DNA of 64,000 bases. Origin: Lautropia sp. Its GTDB lineage: Bacteria; Pseudomonadota; Gammaproteobacteria; Burkholderiales; Burkholderiaceae_E. Location: positions 1 through 64,000 of the forward strand of contig JAUMZD010000004.1 of NCBI GenBank assembly GCA_030528325.1, written 5' to 3'. Both the position numbers and the translations under genes were made by a program. Below, piece by piece: positions 27,798 to 35,636 of this stretch. Position 1 is the first letter of the stretch, and every line of letters starts with the position of its first letter. Below the pieces are notes generated by a model. The model ran no database searches. It saw only the letters and a program-made list of their open reading frames with translations, and was not told the origin of the DNA.

Positions 27798-28841
27798 ATG
27801 GCATTGCAATCTCTTGATATCAAGCGGCTGTCGGCCACCACCACGCCACCGCCGCAGATCCGTGAACCGCGTTCGGGCGAGATCGCCAAGCTGATCGATG
27901 TCTCCAAGTGCATCGGTTGCAAGGCGTGCCAGTCGGCGTGCATGGAATGGAACGACCTGCGCGAGGAGGTCGAGCAGACCGCCTACGGCGTGCAGGTCGT
28001 GGGCCAGTGCCACGGCACCTACGACAACCCGGCCGACATGACCGCCAACGCCTGGACGGTGATGCGGTACACCGAGTACGAGAACGAGGAAACCGGCAAC
28101 CTGGAGTGGCTGATCCGCAAGGATGGCTGCATGCACTGTGAGGATCCGGGCTGTCTGAAGGCCTGTCCCTCGCCCGGTGCCATCGTTCAGTACACGAACG
28201 GCATCGTCGATTTCCACGAGGAAAAGTGCATCGGCTGCGGCTACTGTGTCACCGGCTGCCCGTTCAACGTGCCGCGCATCTCCAAGAAGGACAACAAGGC
28301 GTACAAGTGCACGCTCTGCTCCGACCGGGTCTCGGTCGGCCTGGAGCCCGCCTGCGTCAAGACCTGTCCGACCGGGGCGATCATGTTCGGCACGAAGAAG
28401 GCGATGAAGGATCATGCCGAGACCCGCATCACCGACCTGAAGCGCCGTGGCTACGACAAGGCGGGTCTGTATGACCCGGCCGGGGTGGGCGGCACGCACG
28501 TCATGTACGTGCTGCACCATGCCGACAAGCCGTCGCTGTACGCGAACCTGCCGGATGCGCCCACCATCAACCCGTTGGTGAGCCTGTGGAAGGGGATCTC
28601 GAAGCCGCTGGCGATGGTGGCCATGGGGGCTGCCGCTCTGGGCAGTCTGTTCCACTACATCACCAAGGGGCCGAACGAGGTCTCGAAGGAACTGGAGGAT
28701 GAAATGGAACGCAAGGATGCCGAGGCAGCCGGCTCACGGCTGGCGCAGGCCGTCGACACGCTCGCCGAACAGGCGGCCGAGGCCCGTCAGGTTCTCGACA
28801 AGCAGGCATCGTCGGCCCGTCAAGACGGCAAGGAGGTATAA
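27798..28841 (+). CDS. fdoH: Formate dehydrogenase iron-sulfur (beta) subunit
   Basis: This 347-residue electron-transfer subunit carries four 4Fe-4S clusters: [11 protein letters not shown] near 38, [14 protein letters not shown] near 113, [12 protein letters not shown] near 144, and [21 protein letters not shown] near 171. A single C-terminal helix (about 265-282, [19 protein letters not shown]) anchors it in the membrane, as in FdnH. A charged, probably coiled-coil tail of about 60 residues (291-347, Glu/Ala/Gln-rich) extends beyond the E. coli length. It is encoded ten bases after the catalytic subunit. Confidence 0.95.
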   Translation: MALQSLDIKRLSATTTPPPQIREPRSGEIAKLIDVSKCIGCKACQSACMEWNDLREEVEQTAYGVQVVGQCHGTYDNPADMTANAWTVMRYTEYENEETGNLEWLIRKDGCMHCEDPGCLKACPSPGAIVQYTNGIVDFHEEKCIGCGYCVTGCPFNVPRISKKDNKAYKCTLCSDRVSVGLEPACVKTCPTGAIMFGTKKAMKDHAETRITDLKRRGYDKAGLYDPAGVGGTHVMYVLHHADKPSLYANLPDAPTINPLVSLWKGISKPLAMVAMGAAALGSLFHYITKGPNEVSKELEDEMERKDAEAAGSRLAQAVDTLAEQAAEARQVLDKQASSARQDGKEV

Positions 28842-28843
28842 GC

Positions 28844-29470
28844 ATGCAACGCAATCCACGCGATCTCGTTCGGTATACCGCCAGTGAGCGGGTCAATCAC
28901 TGGATCGTCGGCATCTGTTTCATCCTGCTGGCGCTCTCCGGGCTGGCCTTCTTTCATCCGGCCTTCTTCCCGCTCACGCAGCTTTTTGGTGGCGGCCCCT
29001 GGACACGGATCCTGCATCCGTACATCGGGGTGGTGATGGCACTGGGCTTTCTGATGATGTTCTTCCGTTTCTGGAAGCTGAACCTCATCCAGAAGCGTGA
29101 CATCGCCTGGCTGAAGGAAATCCGCAAGATGGTCGACGGCGATGACCACGACATGCCCGAGCAGGGCAAGTACAACGGGGGCCAGAAGCTGCTGTTCTGG
29201 GGGCTGGCGATCTGCATGCTGGCGCTCACCGCCTCCGGGGTGGCGATGTGGCGCAGCATGGTCGATGTGCCGATCTTCTGGATCCGCCTGGCTTCGGTCG
29301 TGCATGCGGCCGCAGCCGTCGGCATGATCCTGCTGATCATCCTGCACGTCTACGCCGCCATCTGGACGCGGGGCACGATCCGCGCCATGTTCTATGGCAC
29401 GGTCACCCGCGCCTGGGCCAAGCAGCACCATCGTGCCTGGTATCGGAAGATGACGGGCGACAACTCATGA
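28844..29470 (+). CDS. fdoI: Formate dehydrogenase cytochrome b556 (gamma) subunit
   Basis: The 208-residue di-haem membrane subunit has four hydrophobic helices and passes electrons from the beta subunit to quinone. Candidate haem-ligand histidines lie in RVNHWIVG (helix 1), ILHPYIGV (helix 2) and VVHAAAAVGMILLIILHVYAAIW (helix 4). The start two bases after the beta-subunit stop is preceded by AAGGAGG. Confidence 0.95.
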   Translation: MQRNPRDLVRYTASERVNHWIVGICFILLALSGLAFFHPAFFPLTQLFGGGPWTRILHPYIGVVMALGFLMMFFRFWKLNLIQKRDIAWLKEIRKMVDGDDHDMPEQGKYNGGQKLLFWGLAICMLALTASGVAMWRSMVDVPIFWIRLASVVHAAAAVGMILLIILHVYAAIWTRGTIRAMFYGTVTRAWAKQHHRAWYRKMTGDNS

Positions 29471-29548
29471 GGATGTGATTCATCGTCACCGGGCATCGTC
29501 TTCGGACGGGTCTTTCCTGCGCTTCGGGCGTCCGGGAAAAGGGTCAGC

Positions 29549-29584
29549 GGGGCGGATGGAGCCAGAGCTTCATCCGCCCCGTTT
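29549..29584 (+). terminator. Terminator after the formate dehydrogenase operon
   Basis: GGGGCGGATG and its complement form a 10-bp stem over a 12-base loop, then GTTT. The U tract is weak. Confidence 0.65.
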
Positions 29585-29681
29585 CCCAGACCCGGCACAG
29601 GCACAGGCGTTCACACCGACATGAGCGAGTGCGCGATACGCTCTAGAATCCGGAATGAGCTGAAAAGCCTTTCTCATTTTC

Positions 29682-30353
29682 ATGATGAACGATCTTCTTG
29701 CATCCCGCATTCTGGGCCGGATCCGTCTTCGGGGGGAGCGCCTTCGTTCGCCGGCTGGCCTGGATGGCCTGCAACGGCGCCTGCAGGTGCAACCCGGCGT
29801 CGTGTCCGTCAGATCCAACGCACGCGTCGGCAGCCTGCTGATCCAGTACGATCCGGTCCGCTTGCCGCAGCCCGAAGTGCTGGGCAGATTGCAGGTGCTG
29901 CTCGACCAGCATCTCCCGGTCTGCCGGGCCGATGTGCCGGATGTGTCGGGTATGCCGGGTACGTCGGGAGGAACCCCCGTTCTGGTCGAGGGTGCCGGGC
30001 AGCGTGCTGCCCGGGCGCCCATGCAGACCGGGGGAGAGGCGCCAGGGCAGCAGGCAGAGCAGTCTGTCAAGACCGGTGCCCCGGACGAGGGGCCGTGGAA
30101 AGGATGGTGGGCGCTGCAGGCCGAACAGCGGGGTGAGGCGACGCCATCCCCCAGGGGGAGTGAGCGCGTCCACAAACGCAACTGGCGCAAGATCGCCAAT
30201 CAGGTGGCGAAGCAGGGCATGCTGCTCAGCCTGGGCTCATCGCTGGGGCTGGTGGCAGCAGGCTCGAAAAAAGGCCATGCCGTGACCGGCAGCGCCTTCG
30301 TCGGCCTGCTGGGCGTTCATCTGGCCATCCACCGGAAATCGCTGTTCAGATAG
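29682..30353 (+). CDS. HMA-like domain protein with a C-terminal hydrophobic segment
   Basis: This 223-residue protein has an N-terminal ferredoxin-fold, heavy-metal-associated-like domain (about 8-65: ILGRIRLRGERL ... GVVSVRSNARVGSLLIQYDP) without a CxxC metal site. A low-complexity Gly/Pro/Gln linker (75-150) follows, then a basic patch and a hydrophobic C-terminus (GMLLSLGSSLGLVAAG ... FVGLLGVHLAIH). Related domains occur in the P-type ATPase at 31249-33420 and in the small protein at 35605-35988, so it probably belongs to the same system though it is transcribed toward it. Its last 31 bases lie in a 40-bp sequence repeated at 31195-31234. Confidence 0.7.
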   Translation: MMNDLLASRILGRIRLRGERLRSPAGLDGLQRRLQVQPGVVSVRSNARVGSLLIQYDPVRLPQPEVLGRLQVLLDQHLPVCRADVPDVSGMPGTSGGTPVLVEGAGQRAARAPMQTGGEAPGQQAEQSVKTGAPDEGPWKGWWALQAEQRGEATPSPRGSERVHKRNWRKIANQVAKQGMLLSLGSSLGLVAAGSKKGHAVTGSAFVGLLGVHLAIHRKSLFR

Positions 30354-30362
30354 GCCGGCCAG
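30323..30362. repeat. 40-bp direct repeat, left copy
   Basis: Identical over 40 bases to 31195-31234. It covers the last ten codons and stop of the HMA-like gene and nine bases beyond it. The repeats enclose the PIN/AbrB toxin-antitoxin pair, as expected after integration at this 3' end or a duplication-based insertion. Confidence 0.95.
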
Positions 30363-30426
30363 AACGGGCAGGCCGGCGGCGGGCCCTTACCTCTGCGGCA
30401 GTGGGCGCGGCCAGAAAGCCTGGCGT

Positions 30427-30837
30427 CTACACCGAGGGTGGCTGACTGACCCGAACGTCGGGCCACCGTCGCGTGACCCGGGCGATGAATTTCCTGTCGA
30501 AGGTGCTGAAACCTTCATCACAGTCAGCGTGACGGGCTGCCTGAAGGTGAAGCGCGTCGGCAAAGTCCATCCCGTGTCGAAGTGCGTCGATGGCGGCTGA
30601 CAGCACATGCCTGTTTTCGCAGCTCACGCTGGGCAGGCGGAGCAGATGCTCGAAGGCCTGGGCGATTTCCTTGGCTTCAAAACCGAATGCGCTGCGCAGA
30701 ACCCATTCACTTTCAAGAAGTACGGTTTTGCTCAGCCAGACTTCATGAGCCCTGAAGAGGGCGACCGCACGTTCATGTTGCCGGGCGTCATCATTGACCA
30801 GAAACCGGACGACGACGTTAGTATCGACCGCGAGCAT
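30427..30837 (-). CDS. PIN-domain toxin (VapC-like)
   Basis: This 136-residue PIN ribonuclease has Asp5 in AVDTNVVVRFL, Glu in LLESEWVL near 43, and Asp in MDFADALHLQAA near 95. The last acidic residue is in DEGFSTFDRKF. Its start overlaps the antitoxin gene by 20 bases. It lies between two 40-bp direct repeats. Confidence 0.88.
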   Translation of the reverse strand: MLAVDTNVVVRFLVNDDARQHERAVALFRAHEVWLSKTVLLESEWVLRSAFGFEAKEIAQAFEHLLRLPSVSCENRHVLSAAIDALRHGMDFADALHLQAARHADCDEGFSTFDRKFIARVTRRWPDVRVSQPPSV

Positions 30838-31108
30838 GGCGCTCCCTGGCTTCCCGAATGATGGCCGCCTCCATGTCGGACAGGCTGACGGGCGGACGAC
30901 GGGGCTTCAACATGCCGGCCACCTCGTTGATGTCCAGCGGGGGGTCCACAGGGACGGCAACGGGTTTCAGCAGTAGCCCGTCAGGGTGTTCTTCCAGTGT
31001 GAACTCGGTGCCGGCACGCCACTGATGCGCGCGCCGGATACGGCTGGGCAACACGATCTGGCCTTTGGTGGAAAGCCGGGTGGTTACCGGCGATGAATTC
31101 ATGGCCAT
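30818..31108 (-). CDS. AbrB/SpoVT-type antitoxin
   Basis: The 96-residue antitoxin has an N-terminal swapped-hairpin DNA-binding domain (VTTRLSTKGQIVLPSRIRRAHQW) and a C-terminal tail that would bind the toxin. MAMNSSP offers two Met starts (31108, 31102). It is probably autoregulatory. Confidence 0.85.
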   Translation of the reverse strand: MAMNSSPVTTRLSTKGQIVLPSRIRRAHQWRAGTEFTLEEHPDGLLLKPVAVPVDPPLDINEVAGMLKPRRPPVSLSDMEAAIIREARERHARGRY

Positions 31109-31194
31109 GCTTCACGGCAGGTAAGTCAATGGTAAGACTTATTATAGGCCTCAGCGGCCGGTATCCCCAGTAGGATGTGCCGGATCCTGATGCC

Positions 31195-31234
31195 GGCCAT
31201 CCACCGGAAATCGCTGTTCAGATAGGCCGGCCAG
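31195..31234. repeat. 40-bp direct repeat, right copy
   Basis: Identical to 30323-30362, 872 bases away in the same orientation. It lies 14 bases before the stop codon of the P-type ATPase gene. Confidence 0.95.
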
Positions 31235-31248
31235 GGCGTGTGATGAAT

Positions 31249-33420
31249 TCACTCGCTGCCGCGCTGGCCACCGCTTGCGTCCCGGCCTGCTGCCAGCCCG
31301 CCGCGCAGCGCGTTCAGCAGGATGGCGATCGTGCTGCCGTTGTGCATCACCGATGAGGCGATCGGGCTCAGGCTGCCGGTGGCAGCGGCGGCCAGAATGC
31401 CGGTATTCGCCACGACGGTCAGCTTGAAGTTGCTGTCGATGTGGCGCATCGTGGCGTTGGCCAGGGTCTTCGCATCGGCCACGCGGGCAATGTCGTCTTC
31501 CAGCAGGGCGATGTCCGAAGTCAGGCGGGCCAGATCGGCCCCGCGCTCCATCGCGATACCGACGTGCGCGCCGGCCAGTGCCGGTGCATCGTTCATGCCA
31601 TCGCCCACGAAGGCGATTTTTGCGCCCTCGGCCGTCAGCTCGGCCAGCACGGAAGCCTTGTCCTCGGGCATCAGCTCGGCACGGAAATCGTCCAGCTGAA
31701 GCTCGGCCGCAAGCTCGGCTGCACGATCGATGTGATCTCCCGTCAGCATCAGGATGCGCTTGACGCCCTGTGCCCTAAGGCGGGCGATGGTTTGTGCCGT
31801 GTTGTGGCGGACGCTGTCCTTCAGCCCGATGACGCCGAGCAGCTTGCCGCCCAGGCCGATGTACAGCAGCGTCTTGCCTTCGGCCAGCAGCGCGTCGATT
31901 TCCTCCCGGTGAGGCTCGATCGAGATCTGCTCATGATCCTGGATGAAGTGGCGCGAGCCGACGACGATCGGCTTGCCCTGGACGACGCTGGTGACGCCGT
32001 GTGCTGCCAGAAAGCTAACCTCGCCATGGTCGAAATGCCGCCCGCCGCGCTCGCGGGCAGTCTGCACCACCGCCATCGCCATCGGGTGGAAATAATGCTC
32101 TTCGACCGAGGCGGCCAGGTCGATCACGTCTTCCTCGTCGAAGTCTTCGTCGAAGGACAGCACATCGGTCACGCTCAGCTGGCCGGTGGTCAGTGTGCCG
32201 GTCTTGTCGAACACGAAGGTGTCGGCCTCGGCCAGCCGCTCGAGCGCATCGGCGCCCTTGAACAGCAGTCCACGCTTGCCCGCCGAATACATGGCGGACT
32301 TGAAGGCCACCGGGGTGGCCAGCTTCAGCGCGCAGGCATAGTCCGCCTGGAGGACTGCCGCCGCACGACGCCAGTCGCCCGACAGCAGCCAGCTCAGCAC
32401 GCCCAGTCCCAGAACTCCGGGTACCAGCCGGTCGGCCAGGCGGGAGGCCGACAGCTGCGTGCCACTCTTCACCTGAAGGGCGTGCTGCACGTAGTTGGCG
32501 ATGCGGGCACTGGCCGTCCCGGTGCCGACCCGTTCGGCATAGACGCGAAGGCGGCCTTCCTCGACGACGGTACCCGACAGCACGGTGTCTCCCCGCTTGC
32601 GGGGTACCGGCACGCTCTCGCCGGTCATGCTGGCCTCGTTGACCATGGCTTCGCCGCTCAGCACCGTGCCATCGACCGGAATCAGGTTGCCGGCAGGGCA
32701 GACGACCGTGTCACCGATCCCGACCTGATCGGCGTCGACCAGTTCCTCCTGTCCGTCCCGTTCGATCCAGACCTGCTCCATCTCGGGGTGAAGCAGGTGT
32801 TTGAGCAGGTCGTCGGAGCGGCGGGCGATGGAGTGTTCGAGGTACTCGCCCAGCGCCAGCATGAAGAGGGTCGTGTTGGCGGCCAGCCGGTCGCCACTGG
32901 CGGTGGAAATGGCCACGGCCAGCGCTTCGAGCACATGCGAGTTAAGGCCTTCGGTGAACAGATCCTTGATGGCCTCGATGTACAGGGGGGCCGAGACGGC
33001 CAGCGTGGCCGGCTCCCGAAGGGCGGCGGGCAGATTGGCACGGCTGGTGAGCAGCAGGGCGCCGCTCGCCAGAACCTCGCCTGCTGCTCCCAGCGGATTG
33101 TCCGAGGCTCCGCCGTCGGCAGCCGCGCCCACGGCAGCGCCGCAGGCTCCCGTCGCCACGGCTGCCGGCAGGGCCAGTAGCGCGGCCGCCAGCTTCTGCT
33201 CATTGGTCTGGTTGCGCTGGAACTGGAGGGCGATGGAGCTGGCTTTCGTGTTCAGCCGTACCTGAACGACCCCGGGCAGGTCCTGCGCCAGACGCTCGAG
33301 CGCCTGGGGAGAGAGCGGTTGAAGCCCCTCACGAAGACGATAACGGTAGCGCACCCGCGAGGGGGTCTGGTGAACAAGTGTCAGCGAGGCGAAAAGACGG
33401 ACAACGGCAGGCGTCGGCAT
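31249..33420 (-). CDS. P1B-type metal ATPase with an ACA-type TM4 motif (possible P1B-6, ferrosome FezB-like)
   Basis: Started at 33420, the 723 residues show an N-terminal HMA-like fold without CxxC (VHQTPSRVRYRYRLREG), actuator motif TGES near 240, transmembrane motif ACALKLATP near 360 in place of CPC, phosphorylation site DKTGTLT near 402, and hinge GDGMNDAPAL. As I recall, P1B-6 ATPases have an SCA-like TM4 motif, and this group includes FezB, which loads iron into ferrosomes. The metal here is unproven. HP (HYFHPMAM) is also present, as in heavy-metal ATPases. The open frame continues upstream to 33981, but sequence before 33420 is shadow of another gene. The gene is last in a minus-strand operon. 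Confidence 0.85.
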   Translation of the reverse strand: MPTPAVVRLFASLTLVHQTPSRVRYRYRLREGLQPLSPQALERLAQDLPGVVQVRLNTKASSIALQFQRNQTNEQKLAAALLALPAAVATGACGAAVGAAADGGASDNPLGAAGEVLASGALLLTSRANLPAALREPATLAVSAPLYIEAIKDLFTEGLNSHVLEALAVAISTASGDRLAANTTLFMLALGEYLEHSIARRSDDLLKHLLHPEMEQVWIERDGQEELVDADQVGIGDTVVCPAGNLIPVDGTVLSGEAMVNEASMTGESVPVPRKRGDTVLSGTVVEEGRLRVYAERVGTGTASARIANYVQHALQVKSGTQLSASRLADRLVPGVLGLGVLSWLLSGDWRRAAAVLQADYACALKLATPVAFKSAMYSAGKRGLLFKGADALERLAEADTFVFDKTGTLTTGQLSVTDVLSFDEDFDEEDVIDLAASVEEHYFHPMAMAVVQTARERGGRHFDHGEVSFLAAHGVTSVVQGKPIVVGSRHFIQDHEQISIEPHREEIDALLAEGKTLLYIGLGGKLLGVIGLKDSVRHNTAQTIARLRAQGVKRILMLTGDHIDRAAELAAELQLDDFRAELMPEDKASVLAELTAEGAKIAFVGDGMNDAPALAGAHVGIAMERGADLARLTSDIALLEDDIARVADAKTLANATMRHIDSNFKLTVVANTGILAAAATGSLSPIASSVMHNGSTIAILLNALRGGLAAGRDASGGQRGSE

Positions 33421-33584
33421 CGGGTCAATCCTGACGGGAGAGAGACTTGCACCCCGTGCCCGGGGGCGGCATGTCACGCAGGGGTTCGGGCAGCCATCAG
33501 CGGGGCCGATGGGCGTGACGGGGCGGGGACGGATGACAGTGGCATGGCAGCGGAATCCGTGACACCGGCGTCCCGGTTCGGCAT

Positions 33585-34106
33585 TCAGGGTTCGAAATCG
33601 GCGCCCTGTTCGGCCGCCACTTCGGCCTTCAGGTCGGCAATCTGTTCCTTGAACTCCTCGACACTGCCTGCCACACCGGCATAGAGCTTCATGCCCATGC
33701 GGATCAGGCGGGCACGTTTCTCGGGATCTCCCAGGACATAGGCGGCTGCACCGCCCAGCAGCAGGCCCAGAATGAACTGTTCCATCTGGCGATTGCCGAG
33801 CCAGCCGAGCACGCCGGCACCGTGTGGCGCCCCGAAGCTGGCTGCCTGAGCGCCGGGGAAGGCATTGCCCTGGCTGGCTCCGGCCCCGTAGGGGGCGCCG
33901 GGCGGCATGCCATAACCGTAACCATAGCCATGACCCGGGTGGCCGCCGGGTGGCATGCCGTAGGCGTTCGCATCCATCCACGGATTCTGTGACTGGTACT
34001 GCGGGTTCCAGGCGTTGTCTTCCTGCCAGCCAGCCCCCGGGGGCATGGGCTGCTGGTACATCGCCTGCTGGTACGCGGATTTATCCTTCTTGTTCTTCTT
34101 GCCCAT
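33585..34106 (-). CDS. Gly/Pro/Tyr-rich protein with a hydrophobic helix
   Basis: The 173-residue protein begins MGKKNKKDKSAYQQAMYQQP. A low-complexity Gly-Tyr-Met-Pro stretch (repeats of GYGYG and MPPG, about 40-90) follows, then a hydrophobic segment with GxxxG (FILGLLLGGAAAYVLG, about 115-130) and a charged helix (VEEFKEQIADLKAEVAAEQG) at the C-terminus. I recognise no family. It lies in the operon with the ATPase and overlaps the upstream gene by 26 bases. A role in a membrane compartment or metal-binding shell is inference from context only. Confidence 0.65.
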   Translation of the reverse strand: MGKKNKKDKSAYQQAMYQQPMPPGAGWQEDNAWNPQYQSQNPWMDANAYGMPPGGHPGHGYGYGYGMPPGAPYGAGASQGNAFPGAQAASFGAPHGAGVLGWLGNRQMEQFILGLLLGGAAAYVLGDPEKRARLIRMGMKLYAGVAGSVEEFKEQIADLKAEVAAEQGADFEP

Positions 34107-34503
34107 CGGAGGACTCCTTCAACAATGCTGGTTCCTTGAGAAAGTGTTCGGCGGCTGCCACGACGGCTGCACCTGCAGCCACCGCCACAAGCGCGCGGCC
34201 ATGCTGACCCTGCCGGACGGCCTGAACGGCAGCCGTGCCCGCGGCCAGCGCGGCCCCGCCCTGCAGGGCCAGCCGCAGGGTGCGCTGGTCGACCGACAGG
34301 GGGGCGCGCTGCCCCCGCCCCTGCAGCGCAGCCAGAATGCCGGTGCTGATGCTGCCGCGAATGAATTCGTCGGTGAGCCGCCGGTTTGCCACGCGTTGCG
34401 CCGGCTGTACCGGGCAGGGGAAGCGTGGTCGGGGCGGCTGCAGTGCACCGGGGGCGATGCTATGGCAACCGTAGGCCATCGGCCTCGGAAAACGGGTGTT
34501 CAT
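34081..34503 (-). CDS. Small Ala/Gly-rich membrane-type protein
   Basis: The 140 residues have a Pro/Arg-rich N-terminus (1-40), then FIRGSISTGILAALQGRG, and an Ala-rich hydrophobic region (ALQGGAALAAGTAAVQAV ... ALVAVAAGAAVVAAAEHFL) that could form two helices. The C-terminus is acidic (SSDGQEEQEG). No family recognised. It is five bases from the upstream gene and overlaps the downstream one, so co-translation is likely. Confidence 0.6.
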   Translation of the reverse strand: MNTRFPRPMAYGCHSIAPGALQPPRPRFPCPVQPAQRVANRRLTDEFIRGSISTGILAALQGRGQRAPLSVDQRTLRLALQGGAALAAGTAAVQAVRQGQHGRALVAVAAGAAVVAAAEHFLKEPALLKESSDGQEEQEG

Positions 34504-34508
34504 CGTGA

Positions 34509-34940
34509 TCAGGCTTTGGTCTTGCGGGTACGTTTGATCGCAGGGGCTGGCTTGCCGGCAGCCGGGGAGCGGCCGGCGGAGGCCGCCTGGTGGCGGACGG
34601 CGCGACGCTGGCGGGCTGCGACCCGGGAAGCGGCCGTCGAGGTGGCCCTGGCGTGGGCGCGGGCCGAGCGGGCTGCCTGACGGGCTGGGCCGTTGCCGGA
34701 AGGCTTGCGCAACACGATTTCCGGCTCGTCACGGCCGGGCCAGGCCTTCTGGAGCCGGTCGCTCACGGTCTCACGCAGCTGGGCACCGGTCTGCCGGACG
34801 CTTTCCATGCTGCTGCTGGCAGCCGAACGGATCTTGTCACTGGCAGTATTGAAGCCTTTTTGCACGGCTCCACGGCGCCAGAGTTCGGAGGCGGCGGCGC
34901 CGGCGGCGATGCCGGCCACGAAAGGAAGCAAGGGCAACAT
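34509..34940 (-). CDS. Protein with a hydrophobic N-terminus and a histone H1-like Ala/Arg/Lys tail
   Basis: MLPLLPFVAGIAAGAAASELW forms one possible membrane helix. Residues 28-70 are amphipathic (SSSMESVRQTGAQLRETVSDRL). Residues 80-143 are dominated by Ala, Arg and Lys (ARSARAHARATSTAASRVAA) with the composition of histone H1-like bacterial proteins. An AGGAGG site stands about nine bases before the ATG. I know no named family. Such a tail could bind nucleic acid, phosphate polymer or acidic surfaces. Confidence 0.65.
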   Translation of the reverse strand: MLPLLPFVAGIAAGAAASELWRRGAVQKGFNTASDKIRSAASSSMESVRQTGAQLRETVSDRLQKAWPGRDEPEIVLRKPSGNGPARQAARSARAHARATSTAASRVAARQRRAVRHQAASAGRSPAAGKPAPAIKRTRKTKA

Positions 34941-34943
34941 GGA

Positions 34944-35636
34944 TCAGTCCTCCTGAGTGAATGTCTTGCTGGCAGCGGCAAGCTGGCGGCGAAGGCGAAC
35001 GCCCTGAACCGCAGCGCTGCCCGTGAAGGCGCCGGCCACCAGTGCGGGGTGTGCGGCGCGCAGGAGGGTGCCGGCCAGCCCGAAAAAGCCCCCCTGACGT
35101 GTCAGCAGCGCCAGCAGCTGTTCAACCGTATCACCTATCAGGCCATGCGAGTGATAAGCCTGATCGGCATCCACCCCCTGCATGGCGTGATAGCGCTCGC
35201 GGTCGGCTGCTGCCTGCCAGGCACGTTGCAGGGCCGGGAGCTGTCGGGTCATCAGCTCTGTCTGGAAGCGCTGGAAGGTGGCGCGCAGGGCCGGATCGGG
35301 CACACTGGCGATCAGCTGCTGGTAAAGGCTGGCCGAGGACACGCAGCCGAACTGCGCACGTTCCAGATTGATGCGCCAGCCCGGCATGACCGGTGTGCGG
35401 TTGGGGGGCGGTGGTGGCAGCGGCACGCCATGGCGCCGGGCGAGGGACACCAGCGTCTGCAGGCGAAGCGAGCTGGCCTGAGCCAGTGCGGGAAACGGAT
35501 CGACGGCGCCGAAGGCCATCATGACGGACTGATGGAACTGCTGGGCGGACAGTTCGTGCAGCAGCGCGGTGGTCAGTGCCTGGGGCACGGAGGCTCCGCG
35601 AGGGTCAACGGGTCGCGGATTGGCGTAGGTGAACAT
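34944..35636 (-). CDS. Uncharacterised protein of the P-type ATPase operon
   Basis: From MFTYANPRPVDPRG (35636) it has 230 residues. The body is helical (LTTALLHELSAQQFHQSVMM, LYQQLIASVPDPALRATFQRF) with a Pro7 linker near residue 75 and a weakly hydrophobic C-terminal region (GFFGLAGTLLRAAHPALVAGAF). No domain recognised. It overlaps the upstream HMA-like gene by 32 bases and ends three bases before the next start, which indicates tight coupling. An alternative Met lies three codons upstream. Confidence 0.6.
   Translation of the reverse strand: MFTYANPRPVDPRGASVPQALTTALLHELSAQQFHQSVMMAFGAVDPFPALAQASSLRLQTLVSLARRHGVPLPPPPPNRTPVMPGWRINLERAQFGCVSSASLYQQLIASVPDPALRATFQRFQTELMTRQLPALQRAWQAAADRERYHAMQGVDADQAYHSHGLIGDTVEQLLALLTRQGGFFGLAGTLLRAAHPALVAGAFTGSAAVQGVRLRRQLAAASKTFTQED

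Noticed and set aside
25511-27943. Very long open frame (810 codons) antisense to the formate dehydrogenase gene
   Set aside because: It is a high-GC shadow frame: no family resemblance, composition of reverse codons, and complete overlap with a conserved gene. The same holds for long antisense frames at 47077-49110, 36315-37559, 1619-2206 and 56387-57766.
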